A DNA stretch of 64,000 nucleotides from Chthoniobacterales bacterium (lineage in GTDB: Bacteria > Verrucomicrobiota > Verrucomicrobiia > Chthoniobacterales > JACTMZ01): the NCBI GenBank assembly GCA_018402585.1, contig JAGYIO010000005.1, forward strand, positions 62,001 through 126,000, written 5' to 3'. A program made the position numbers and the translations under genes. The notes below the pieces were generated by a model that saw only the letters and a list, made by a program, of their open reading frames with translations, searched no databases and was not told the DNA's origin. Shown here piece after piece: positions 41,194-49,743 of this stretch; position 1 is the stretch's first letter, and each line of letters begins with the position of its first letter.

Positions 41194-41385
41194 ATACGGA
41201 TTAGGGTCGAGCTGAGCGTCCCCCACGCGCAGCGCAGGGTGCTCGGGCACGGGCAGCCGTTGATGCGCGGGAACCTCCGTCTACAAAATAACATGACTGC
41301 CGACTTGGTGAACTATCCGGTAGTCCCAGTTTTTGCAGAGATGCTTGATCAGGGCGCTCCCCGAAAGATCCCGCGGCAGTTTCAT
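41194..41385 (-). pseudogene. Broken hicA toxin gene (second locus)
   Basis: MKLPRDLSGSALIKHLCKNW DYRIVHQVGSHVIL is a good HicA start with the catalytic histidine in GSH. A TAG at 41281-41283 interrupts it; reading on gives TEVPAHQRLPVPEHPALRVG. A run of five C (plus strand 41220-41224) shifts the frame before TLSSTLIRIQ, and the 3' end is then replaced by a dispersed repeat. Three independent lesions make it a pseudogene. Confidence 0.75.
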
Positions 41386-41388
41386 ACC

Positions 41389-41604
41389 TCAGGCCAGGGC
41401 GAAGCTCTCGTCACGCACCAAGTGGAGGCGCACGCGCTCCGGTTGCGAGTGCGGCTCATCAAAGAAGGAGCCCTTGACCACCTCGTTCACCGCCTCGCGC
41501 AATTCTGGCCATGTGTCGCCTTGCGTCACGATCGGCTCGGTCAAGCATTCCGCGACAAACCCGCCATCCGATTCCTGCGTCACCTCAAAAATCAAATCAT
41601 TCAT
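41389..41604 (-). CDS. HicB-like antitoxin (second locus)
   Basis: 71 residues: MNDLIFEVTQESDGGFVAECLTEPIVTQGDTWPELREAVNEVVKGSF is the short HicB fold, with FFDEPHSQPERVRLHLVRDE completing it. It lies three bases before the broken hicA. The antitoxin is intact while the toxin has decayed, the same pattern as at 34975. Confidence 0.75.
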   Translation of the reverse strand: MNDLIFEVTQESDGGFVAECLTEPIVTQGDTWPELREAVNEVVKGSFFDEPHSQPERVRLHLVRDESFALA

Positions 41605-41616
41605 GCGAGGGAATCT

Positions 41617-41957
41617 ATGCTCTCCACCAACCCCGCGCGATCCCGGCTTCTTTCTCCTCCGCCTCTTGTCGTGCCGAAGTCGCCTGCAACATCGGCAAAT
41701 TCGGAGACGAAGCAACAGCAGATTGGACGACCTTGCGCACTAAACTGGAGAAGGTACCCGATGCCCTCACGAGCAAACGTCCGCTCCTCCTCACCGCCTC
41801 CAAAGACAAGCCCGTCCTCATCTCCACCCTCACCGACCGCAGCAAGGTCCTCCTCACCCTCGACCTCGACGACTTCGGTCCCCTCCTTGGCACCGAAGTC
41901 TACGGCACCCTCGTCACCACAACGCGCGACTTTCTGGTGAGTCAGGATCTGGGGTGA
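41617..41957 (+). pseudogene. Broken PIN-domain toxin gene
   Basis: The last 90 codons before the stop at 41957 read LEKVPDALTSKRPLLLTASKD KPVLISTLTDRSKVLLTLDLDDF GPLLGTEVYGTLVTTTRDFL, which is the C-terminal half of a PIN ribonuclease (conserved Asp before the helix, LD-DF, then VYG and T-RDFL). The N-terminal part with the first catalytic Asp is not in this frame; the ATG at 41617 is in another frame. A frameshift plus decay is likely. Confidence 0.55.
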
Positions 41958-42268
41958 GCGGCCGTCCTCGGCCGCGACGGCGGCTGATCAAAGAAGGATG
42001 TACCCCCACGCGGGGCATTACCCGTCAGCCTTCAGTCACCTCACGTGCGCTCAATTTTTGCCCACGGACCCAGCTAAAATCCTCTCTGAGCCCACGAAAA
42101 AGCTACGATCTCTTTCTCACAGGAATTTGACCATCTTACAAATCGTCAATCGGCAAAGTTCGTTTCCAATGGTCGCCTGGCCGTTATTCATCGCGCGGTC
42201 GATTTTCCAAGAACGCGACCGGCTCTTTATTTTTCTACGTTCAAGACAACGTTGGTCGCCGCGGCGTG
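41958..42268. other. Gene-free stretch
   Basis: 311 bases without a supported gene. Contains a GCGGCCGTCCTCGGCCGC hairpin near 41959 and a partial GGTCGCCGCGGCG repeat at 42253. The rest is of lower GC and shows nothing recognisable. Confidence 0.5.
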
Positions 42269-45200
42269 TCACGGAGAGTCGACACTCACAGAGACTGAGA
42301 GTCGTAAGAATGCCTTGGTTGCTCCGCGCGGCAGCCGAGCCTCCCAGGTCTCCATGACGCCCTCGGATTTCCGCTCATGAACAACGGTGTTGGTGCCCCA
42401 CGACGTGAGATCCGTAGATGCTTCGACGACGTAGCTCACATCGGTTCGGTCGGCGGGACGCAAGTAGGTGAATATCCAATACTGCTCGGTGGCAGTGACG
42501 GTGGACGGAGCCGTCGTGACCGATCGCGGATCCGTTCCCAAGGCATACTCGATGAGATTGGAAAGCCCGTCATGGTCCGGGTCGGCCGCCAGCGACGAAA
42601 CGAGGGAGTCTTCAAGTTCGCTCGAGCTGAAATAATCGAGAAGCCAAGCGGCCAGAGAACCTTCCCGAAGGACGGAAACCGTCGCGGGGGCGCTGCTGAC
42701 GCTGCCAAACCCATTGGTCACTCTGACCGTATAATCGCCGGCGTTGCCCGTTTGCAGGTCGTCCAGCGTGAGTGTCCGATCGGTTGCACCGGGAAGGTCC
42801 GTGCCGTCCCGTTGCCATTGATACGATAGTTCCGGGTTGCCTGCGGCAAGGACCGTCAAGCTGACCGAATTTCCCACCCGGCCGGTCTGGCTGACGGGTT
42901 GCGTCTTGATTTGCGGGGGGCCGAAAGCATCGACCTCGCCATAAGTAATCCCCGTTGCGTTCGCAATATTGATGTTGTTCGTTCCTCCAGGGCCGTTGTT
43001 CACGATGGTGTTGTCGGTGACAAACGTCCTGTCACAGACGCCGGTTGCAAATAGACCGACCGCGGTGTTCAGCGTAATCAGGTTTTTTACGATCTCGTTG
43101 TCGGTCGAACTTTCGATGTCAAGCCCCGCGCCTGTGTTGCCTTGGATTGTATTTTGGAAAGCAGCTTCGTGGCCGCCGATTTTCGTGCCGCGTGTGCCGG
43201 CACCAAGCAGAATGCCGCCAAATCCATTGGGGATTGCTTGCGGGTTTAGTCCGGCACCAAGGCCGACAAACGACCCGTAAATGAAGTTGTCGAATGCATT
43301 ATCGATAATTGCGATGCCGTAGCCGACGTTTCCGGACATGTGCACGGCACGTTCCACCGATGGCTGGTAGCCGCCGATCGCATTGTTGTGTGCGGTGCCG
43401 CTGATCACGATGCCGGATCCCTGGTTTGGAATTGCGCCTGCGATCTCGGTGTTTGTGCCGGCCGCGGTATCGGTGATCTGCACGCCGGATGCATTTCCGC
43501 CAATCTCGATGCCATGCGCGGCATTGCCCGAAATGATGCACGTTTGGACCGTAATGTTCCCGCCTGTCGCAGTGATCAAAATTCCGTTCAACCCATTCGG
43601 CGATGCGAACTCCTGGAATGCGGCAATTCCTGTGAAGGTATTGAATGAGATAAAGCCGGACACGGTGTCGCGGACTTCAATGCCGTGGCCGGTATTACCC
43701 GCGATCACGTTGCCAAGGGGGATTACACCTCCGACTTGAGTATTGGCCGAGCTGCCAGCGACTACCAAGCCATTGAGTCCGTTTGGCACACTGGTTGCAT
43801 TGTCTGCTCCCATGCCAAGGAAGTTCGCTTGGATCGTCACATTGTCGGAGCTTTCGACCCGGACACCATTTCCGCCGTTTCCAGACACGACATTGTAGGC
43901 AACAAAGGGGTTCTCAAATAACGTGCACCCGATCAGCGAATTCTGTGGGGCGTTGCGGATGACGACCCCGTCGACTACGTTTCCTGCCGCGGTTAAGCCG
44001 GACTCATCTGTTCCGATGAAATTTCCACTCAGCACGTTGTTGCTGGAATTCTCGTCAATCAGGACGCCATTGAGGCCGTTTCGCGAGATGAGATTTCCCT
44101 GCGGAGGACGCTGAAAAACCGCGTTAGCCGGGTTTTTACTGCCAGTCGGGTTGTTTATTCCACCAGAAGGACCGCCGATCAGGTTGCCGGATGCTCCGCG
44201 TGTGACGTAAATGCCCTGCCCGGCATTTCCAAAGCCCTCAGCCGCACTGCCAGCCGCGTCCGTGCCGATGAAGTTCATCGCGATCACATTGTCGCTTGCT
44301 CCGTCCAGAGTGATGCCGTTACCGCCGTTGCCGCTGATCACATTTGAAAGTTGGAACTCGACGTTGACCGATGCCTGATATGAGAAAGAAGCATCGTTTA
44401 TTACCAAGCCAACGACCTGATTGCCGTAAACCGAATTTGAACTCGTGACCCCCGCCGCGACGACATTGTTGTCGGTGTAGTTCAAATCAACCCAATCCTG
44501 CTGACTGAGCGTAGTGTCCGCGTTGCGGACCACGTTGACCCAGCTGCCCTGCGCGGGATTCGTCGTCCCTGCTTCGACCGAGTCTGCATTGAGCGTATAG
44601 ACTCCGGGCTCTTGGCTGCTGATGCCTTCGAAATGGGTTATGAAGTCCACGCCGACCGGACCATTCGGGTAATCAAACGCAGTCCAGTTGGAAAATTCTT
44701 TGGTCTCCGGGTTGTAGTCCACAAGGAAGGCCTTGCCCTGCTCCAAAGGAATTCCCGGGGTCTGCAGGTTATTGGTCACCAACGGGCTGAATCCGCCGCA
44801 GATGGTGTAGCTCACCTCGCTGTTCTTCCAAATTCCATACGCGGTGTTGCTCTTGGATCCTGGAAACTCAATCGTGTCCACAAATTGCTCGGTGTCCACG
44901 TCGTAGATGTATGCGATGCCCGGGCCGATTGGCAGGTCGCCTGCCGGGCCGTCCGCATTGCCAACAGCCAGCTTGCCCATGGTGCTGTGCGTGTATTGAT
45001 ACGTGGCCCCCGGGTAGGCGATCTCGCGCCATGTGCCGCCCGATGGAAGCTGGGCGAGCGTGCCCTCCCAGATAAATCCGAAATTAAATTCGGTTGAGTT
45101 GTTCCTCTTATACGACCCTACAAGGCGAAGCCTGTCGCCTTCGAGGTTGTCCGGACCGTAAACACTGGTCGACTCGGTGCTCGCTCCCGGGAAGTTGGCC

Positions 45201-45904
45201 AGGTAGGAAGTCCCGCCGCCAAAAAGCGGGCCGACGTAGAGCAATCCATTGTCATCGGCTGAGCCGCAGATCAGGAACGCATCGGGATCCGCCGCATAAT
45301 TCCGGATGCCCCGCCACGCCGATACCGGCTGCACCGTGAAATCTGCCGCGTTTGACGTATCGCCATAGGTGACTCCTGAAACCGGGTTGAAATTCCCAAT
45401 CACATTCCCCGCGGAGGTCGCCAGCACACGAATTCCATCGCCTGCGTTCGCGTTTACAGTGCCATTCGGCAAAAGTCCGATATAGCAGCCGTGAATCGTA
45501 ATCCTCGATGCTGCCAGCGTGATGCCCGCGTTGGACGCTCCGACAAAAGACAGCGATCGAATGCTGGAATCCTCGGCGCCGGAACCCACCATCAGGCCCG
45601 TGTTACCATTGAAATCTACTGCCACCACCGGCGGTTCTGGCGACGGTTTCGGTTGCGCAAATCCCGGTGCGGTGGTGCCGTCGATAATGACCCGGCGGGA
45701 AAGCGCAGGAAGAGGCGATGAGAGCGTAATCGTGCCGGAAATTGCAAAACTAACGGTGTTGCCGTCTGATTCATTTGCCGAGAGAATCGCCTGTCGGAGC
45801 GAGCCAAGCCCCGAGTCATTAACGTTATCAACTACAAAGGTTGCGGCAGAAAGGGACGACGAAAGAGCAAAAACTGCGCTCACCGCAAACAGCCGGAGAG
45901 GCAT
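42269..45904 (-). CDS. Large secreted parallel beta-helix protein
   Basis: 1211 residues from MPLRLFAVSAVFALSSSLSA, a signal peptide. The mature start TFVVDNVNDSGLGSLRQAIL is the classic opening of right-handed beta-helix surface proteins. Many imperfect repeats follow (GNVIAGNTGHGIEV, GNGGNGVRVESS, SRNGLNGVLI), about 24-32 residues each, forming the helix. Residues about 215-480 are a non-helical insertion with aromatic YxGPLFGGG-like repeats, suggestive of a propeller. An Ig-like domain (PVSQTGRVGNSVSLTVLA... YQWQRDGTDLPG) and a calcium-type DPDHDGLSNLIEYALGTDP segment end the protein. Probably an adhesin or polysaccharide-acting exoprotein. Base composition is less GC-rich than its neighbours. 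Confidence 0.85.
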   Translation of the reverse strand: MPLRLFAVSAVFALSSSLSAATFVVDNVNDSGLGSLRQAILSANESDGNTVSFAISGTITLSSPLPALSRRVIIDGTTAPGFAQPKPSPEPPVVAVDFNGNTGLMVGSGAEDSSIRSLSFVGASNAGITLAASRITIHGCYIGLLPNGTVNANAGDGIRVLATSAGNVIGNFNPVSGVTYGDTSNAADFTVQPVSAWRGIRNYAADPDAFLICGSADDNGLLYVGPLFGGGTSYLANFPGASTESTSVYGPDNLEGDRLRLVGSYKRNNSTEFNFGFIWEGTLAQLPSGGTWREIAYPGATYQYTHSTMGKLAVGNADGPAGDLPIGPGIAYIYDVDTEQFVDTIEFPGSKSNTAYGIWKNSEVSYTICGGFSPLVTNNLQTPGIPLEQGKAFLVDYNPETKEFSNWTAFDYPNGPVGVDFITHFEGISSQEPGVYTLNADSVEAGTTNPAQGSWVNVVRNADTTLSQQDWVDLNYTDNNVVAAGVTSSNSVYGNQVVGLVINDASFSYQASVNVEFQLSNVISGNGGNGITLDGASDNVIAMNFIGTDAAGSAAEGFGNAGQGIYVTRGASGNLIGGPSGGINNPTGSKNPANAVFQRPPQGNLISRNGLNGVLIDENSSNNVLSGNFIGTDESGLTAAGNVVDGVVIRNAPQNSLIGCTLFENPFVAYNVVSGNGGNGVRVESSDNVTIQANFLGMGADNATSVPNGLNGLVVAGSSANTQVGGVIPLGNVIAGNTGHGIEVRDTVSGFISFNTFTGIAAFQEFASPNGLNGILITATGGNITVQTCIISGNAAHGIEIGGNASGVQITDTAAGTNTEIAGAIPNQGSGIVISGTAHNNAIGGYQPSVERAVHMSGNVGYGIAIIDNAFDNFIYGSFVGLGAGLNPQAIPNGFGGILLGAGTRGTKIGGHEAAFQNTIQGNTGAGLDIESSTDNEIVKNLITLNTAVGLFATGVCDRTFVTDNTIVNNGPGGTNNINIANATGITYGEVDAFGPPQIKTQPVSQTGRVGNSVSLTVLAAGNPELSYQWQRDGTDLPGATDRTLTLDDLQTGNAGDYTVRVTNGFGSVSSAPATVSVLREGSLAAWLLDYFSSSELEDSLVSSLAADPDHDGLSNLIEYALGTDPRSVTTAPSTVTATEQYWIFTYLRPADRTDVSYVVEASTDLTSWGTNTVVHERKSEGVMETWEARLPRGATKAFLRLSVSVSVDSP

Positions 45905-46393
45905 TTTTTCATCTTTGGATTTTAAAGGGAGAGAATTAACTTCTTCGCAACATGGAGCTTGAATCAACAATGTCAAAGGATAACGCGGAAAGTCGCGAGG
46001 GAATCCACAAATCTTTGACATCGCCGGAGTGCTGGGATCGCGCGGCTAAGTTTTTTTGACAGGATGTGCAGGCCCTGCAGGATTTGTAGGATTGAATGCC
46101 AGCCCGACGCATTTCCTGTTCATCCTGAATATCCTGTCGCCACGTATCCCGCGTGTGGGGTCAGATCTTGATTTTTGACATTTCTCGCGTCGAGCCCCGC
46201 CAATCGATTTTGGCCCCTCTCCGATTCCACGGCCAACCGCTCGGAACCCCGCATCGCTCAGGCTGCAGGATTGTTTGGTCTGGGTGCTGTCAATGAACTC
46301 TGAGTTCACCCGGGATAGGAGTGGAACGGCGGATTGTTTCCGGAAGTTTGAGCGGCATATCCAGAACAGAGTGATGATCCATTAACTCGCTTT
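45905..46393. other. Gene-free stretch with CAGGAT repeats
   Basis: No supported gene. 46055-46140 is built from related CAGGAT/ATCCTG units (caggatgtgcagg, ctgcaggatttgtaggatt, cctgttcatcctgaatatcctg), an arrangement common in intergenic DNA of this kind of genome. A GGGGTCAGATCTTGA motif lies at 46158. Confidence 0.5.
46153..46180 (+). repeat. GGGGTCAGATCTTGA motif, second copy
   Basis: gtgtggggtcagatcttgat then ttttgaca. Pairs with the copy at the hsdS break (37507). Confidence 0.6.
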
Positions 46394-46426
46394 ATTTCAA
46401 ACATCTGCCTTGCTATTGTTTGAAAT
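46391..46426 (+). promoter_or_regulatory. Operator-promoter of the second AbiE locus
   Basis: A perfect 10-base inverted repeat, atttcaaaca and tgtttgaaat, separated by 13 bases (46394-46426). A possible TTTATT (-35) and TATTGT (-10) overlap it, so protein binding would block transcription. AbiEi proteins are known to repress through inverted repeats. GGAGG follows at 46427, 13 bases before the start. Confidence 0.7.
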
Positions 46427-46444
46427 GGAGGCTACTAACCGAGT

Positions 46445-47188
46445 ATGTATCGATCTGAAAGCGGCAGCATAATCAAGAGGCTACAAACCACCGCCCCACG
46501 CGGGCGTCCGCTGGACAGCGCGGATCTTGCCACTTACGGGGTTTCTTCCGACCTCGCTTATTGCTACGCCAAGTCCGGCTGGCTCGAAAGGCTGGCCCGC
46601 GGGACCTACCTTCTGGCTGGCGACACGCTGGGTCGGGACGGATGTCTGCGGTTTCTCGCGGACCACTTGCCCGGATTGCACATCGGCGGAAAGACGGCGT
46701 TGGCCTGGCAGGGAGTTCGGCACAACCTGCCGGCGCGGGAGACACTGACGCTTTGGGGGCGCAAGAATACCCGATTGCCGGACTGGTTTTCGGCGCGGTT
46801 CCCAGCCCGGCTGACCGTGCGCGAGCTATTCTCCGCCCAGCTGCCGCGTGACTTTGGTCTGCAGCCGCTGGCCGAATCGCCCGCAGGCCCGCCAGTATCC
46901 GTGCCCGAGAGGGCGTTGCTGGAAATGCTCAGCGAAGTGGGGGTTCACCAGGAAATCGAGGAGGCCCGGCTGATCATGGAATCCGCGCGATCGTTGAGAC
47001 CTGACATTCTCGCCACGTTGCTCCGGACATGCCGGCAGCAAAAGGCCTTGCGTCTTTGTGTGGGTTGGGCGGAGGAGCTTTCGCTCCCGTGGGCCTCGCG
47101 GGCGCGCGAAGCAGCGGGAAAGAAAATCGGGCCGAGCCGTTGGGTGGCGCGGGTCAGAGGCGGGCGGACTCTCATCCTGAAACCGTGA
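46445..47188 (+). CDS. AbiEi-family antitoxin
   Basis: 247 residues. N-terminal winged helix (GRPLDSADLATYGVSSDLAYCYAKSGWLERLARGTYLLAG) followed by the AbiEi C-terminal domain with LHIGGKTALAWQGVRHNL and SVPERALLEMLSEVG. It represses the operon and neutralises the toxin without direct binding in known type IV systems. Its stop overlaps the toxin ATG (TGATG), so expression is coupled. Confidence 0.88.
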   Translation: MYRSESGSIIKRLQTTAPRGRPLDSADLATYGVSSDLAYCYAKSGWLERLARGTYLLAGDTLGRDGCLRFLADHLPGLHIGGKTALAWQGVRHNLPARETLTLWGRKNTRLPDWFSARFPARLTVRELFSAQLPRDFGLQPLAESPAGPPVSVPERALLEMLSEVGVHQEIEEARLIMESARSLRPDILATLLRTCRQQKALRLCVGWAEELSLPWASRAREAAGKKIGPSRWVARVRGGRTLILKP

Positions 47189-48105
47189 TGGACAAAGAAT
47201 ACATCGCACTGGTCCGCCTCTTGGTCGAAGCCGCACCATCCGTCTTCGAGGGTAGTCCTTTTGCCCTGAAAGGCGGGACCGCGATCAATCTTTTCGCGGC
47301 CGACATGCCGCGCCTTTCAGTCGATCTCGACCTGGTCTTCGTTGATCACCGCGGCGGAAGGGAGGCCGCGCTGCGCTCCATCGCAGACTCCCTTTCCTCG
47401 GCCTGCGGGAAGCTGCGGCGCCTTGGTCTCGAGGCGGAGCTGGTCGCCTCCAAGAGCGGCGAAGAGAGCAAGATGTTCATCCGCCGCGGCCCGGGTTTGG
47501 TGAAGTTGGAAGCCAACCACGTCTTCCGCGGAACCGTGCTTCCTGTCGAGCAGAGGCTGATGGTTCCGGTGGCGCGAGATCTTTTCGCCACCGGTCTCTC
47601 GCTCCCCACCCTCGCCGTGGCGGAACTTTACGGGAGCAAATTGGTGGCGGCGATGGACCGGCAGCATCCTCGGGATCTGTTCGACGTGCATGGGCTCTAT
47701 GCGGGTGGTGGTCTTGCGAAGGATGTGGTGGACTGTTTCGTTTGCTACCTCGCCGGACATAACCGCCCGGTCCACGAAGTACTCTTTGCGCGACCACTGG
47801 ATATCACCGCGGCCTTCACCAATGAGTTTGCCGGCATGGCCCGCGAACCGGTGGCCTTGGATGAACTGCTGGCCGTGCGCGAACGGTTGCGATCGGAACT
47901 CCCCGCCGCACTGTCACCCGAGCACCGGCGATTTCTCGTAAGTCTGGTCGAGGCGGAACCGGACTGGACCGCGTCCCCCTGCCCGCATCTCTCGGAGATG
48001 CCCGCGGTCCAATGGAAACTCCAGAACCTCCGGAAACTCCGAAGGTCGAGCCCGCCAAAGTTTGCCGATCAATCCAAGGAGTTGAAGGAGCGGCTGGGGC
48101 TGTGA
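47188..48105 (+). CDS. AbiEii-type nucleotidyltransferase toxin
   Basis: 305 residues. SPFALKGGTAINLFAADMPRLSVDLDLVFVD is the nucleotidyltransferase active site (GG-T and D-x-D). LATLAVAELYGSKLVAAMDRQHPRDLFDVHGL-like segments are the AbiEii C-terminal hallmark: here PTLAVAELYGSKLVAAMDRQ HPRDLFDVHGLY. Probably stops growth of infected cells. Not closely similar to the toxin at 37758, so the two loci are separate systems. Confidence 0.9.
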   Translation: MDKEYIALVRLLVEAAPSVFEGSPFALKGGTAINLFAADMPRLSVDLDLVFVDHRGGREAALRSIADSLSSACGKLRRLGLEAELVASKSGEESKMFIRRGPGLVKLEANHVFRGTVLPVEQRLMVPVARDLFATGLSLPTLAVAELYGSKLVAAMDRQHPRDLFDVHGLYAGGGLAKDVVDCFVCYLAGHNRPVHEVLFARPLDITAAFTNEFAGMAREPVALDELLAVRERLRSELPAALSPEHRRFLVSLVEAEPDWTASPCPHLSEMPAVQWKLQNLRKLRRSSPPKFADQSKELKERLGL

Positions 48106-48193
48106 TTTCGCGTGTCACATTTTTCCTCCTGGCCCGCGCTGATTCGCCAAAACTCGTCACGCCGCCCAAGGCGCCAGAACCTTGATCAGCCGC

Positions 48194-48985
48194 TCAGGGT
48201 GCAGCCTTCACTTCCGCCAATTCAGCGAAGACGTGGCCGATGAAGACTTTGACTTCGACGCGCAAGGGGAGACGCACTTCGTCGTCGCTCACCCAGACTG
48301 TGCCGCGTTGGAATTTTTTGTGCGGCTGGAGGGAGTAGTCTTTGCCGATCCCATCGATGTCCATGGCACAACGGATGACCTTGCGCTGCTCACCCCGCCA
48401 GCGGAGTGTCTCGCGACCGATGACTTTGAGGCGCACCAGATACATCCATTCCCCGGGAAAGACGGCGAGCTTGAGCGTGTCGCCGGTGGCCAAGGGTTGA
48501 CTGCGGGCCAGGAGTAAAGCACCGGCCATGTCGCGCAGACCGCCGACGTAAAAGTTGAGCCACTTCGGGTCCGAGCCTTCATCTTTCGAATTGACCCGGC
48601 GCGAGCGCACTCCGCCCGGACGGAACTCGGTCGTCTCGGTCACGCGGTAACGTTTGTATTTCTCGATCAGGGTGAACTTGATGGACCGCCAGCCGTCTTG
48701 GGAAACTTCCGCATCATAGTCCGCATCGAGCTTCCACAACTTGCGCACCACGCCGGTCGTTCCGCCGCGCACCGTGGCATTCCAAGTCCGTCCGGCCCCG
48801 CGTTCGAGCCGCACGTCGGCGGCCGCCGCCTCGAAACCGCCCCAACCGAAAATGTAACGCGCCCGGAGATTATCCGGCGGGGGCGGATAAGGTCCGGGAC
48901 GGAGCGCGGCGGCCTCGGTCCGCCAATCGGCCCGGGCTTCCCCGATGGAGAAAGCCAAGACCGCAAAGATGAGGGCCCGGATCAC
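48194..48985 (-). CDS. DUF3108 exported protein
   Basis: 263 residues from a GTG start that overlaps the batE stop (GTGA). Signal peptide VIRALIFAVLAFSIGEARA. The mature part RARYIFGWGGFEAAAADVRLE and DPLSLLYYVR-like elements (here KWLNFYVGGLRDM), and the C-terminal GEQRKVIRCAMDIDGIGKDYSL with VWVSDDEVRLPLRVEVKVFIGHV fit DUF3108, a beta-rich periplasmic family of unknown role. It is the last gene of the Bat operon by position and overlap. Confidence 0.8.
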   Translation of the reverse strand: MIRALIFAVLAFSIGEARADWRTEAAALRPGPYPPPPDNLRARYIFGWGGFEAAAADVRLERGAGRTWNATVRGGTTGVVRKLWKLDADYDAEVSQDGWRSIKFTLIEKYKRYRVTETTEFRPGGVRSRRVNSKDEGSDPKWLNFYVGGLRDMAGALLLARSQPLATGDTLKLAVFPGEWMYLVRLKVIGRETLRWRGEQRKVIRCAMDIDGIGKDYSLQPHKKFQRGTVWVSDDEVRLPLRVEVKVFIGHVFAELAEVKAAP

Positions 48986-49743
48986 GGAATGACAGGCACA
49001 GCTCCGGGGAAGACCGGTTCGAGCGCACTGCTGCGCACCCAGCCGTCGACGCCGACCGGCAGACGGACGAGCGACCAATCGTCGCGCGCGGCAATAACCC
49101 GCACCGGCGTGCCAATCGGCAGGTCGGCTAGCTTTTGCCCATTGTCAGCCGGCGTGCTCCGCGCGTCGGTTGCGTCGCCCACCATGATCGACATCTTGGA
49201 CAAGGCGATGCGCGAGTCGCCGGCCCAAGAGAGCGCAACCAAAGTGGCCCCAAGCAGTGCGGCAAGCACACTGGCGGCGAGCAGACCCGGACGTCGCACC
49301 ACGGAGAAGATGGCGAAAACCAAGGCGATGGTTCCGGCCCAGAAAAGCAGGCTGCCAATCAAGGCAAGCAGGTCGAAGCGGATGTATTGCCCGACAATTT
49401 CCGCCGCCCCGAGTCCGGGTGCGGGCACGCCGAGCTCGCCGAGCACGTGCTCGAGACTGCTGCGGGCCGCGGTGTTGGCCGGATCAAGCGCGAGGGCCCG
49501 GCGGTAGTTGATCGCGGCGGGCACTTCGCGGCCCAGACGGTAGTCGGCATGGCCGAGATTGAGAAAGACCGCGGGGTTGCGCGATCCGGACTTGACCAGT
49601 TGCTCGTAAGCTTCGCGCGCCGCAGCGTAGTCGCCTTCGGCATAAGCCCGGTTGCCCTGCTCGAAGAGGGTGTTTTCCTCGGCCGGTTGGGCCGCGGCCG
49701 TGGCGACAGCAAGCAGGAGTGGAAGGAGAAGTTTTCTAACCAT
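48982..49743 (-). CDS. batE: BatE-like TPR and SH3-domain protein
   Basis: 253 residues. Signal peptide MVRKLLLPLLLAVATAAA, two TPR units (ENTLFEQGNRAYAEGDYAAAREAYEQLV and NLGHADYRLGREVPAAINYRRALALDP), two membrane helices, then a bacterial SH3 domain (ARSTPADNGQKLADLPIGTPVRVIAARDDWSLVRL). Members of Bat operons of this shape are linked to envelope stress and oxygen tolerance. Overlaps batD by 8 bases. Confidence 0.85.
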   Translation of the reverse strand: MVRKLLLPLLLAVATAAAQPAEENTLFEQGNRAYAEGDYAAAREAYEQLVKSGSRNPAVFLNLGHADYRLGREVPAAINYRRALALDPANTAARSSLEHVLGELGVPAPGLGAAEIVGQYIRFDLLALIGSLLFWAGTIALVFAIFSVVRRPGLLAASVLAALLGATLVALSWAGDSRIALSKMSIMVGDATDARSTPADNGQKLADLPIGTPVRVIAARDDWSLVRLPVGVDGWVRSSALEPVFPGAVPVIP

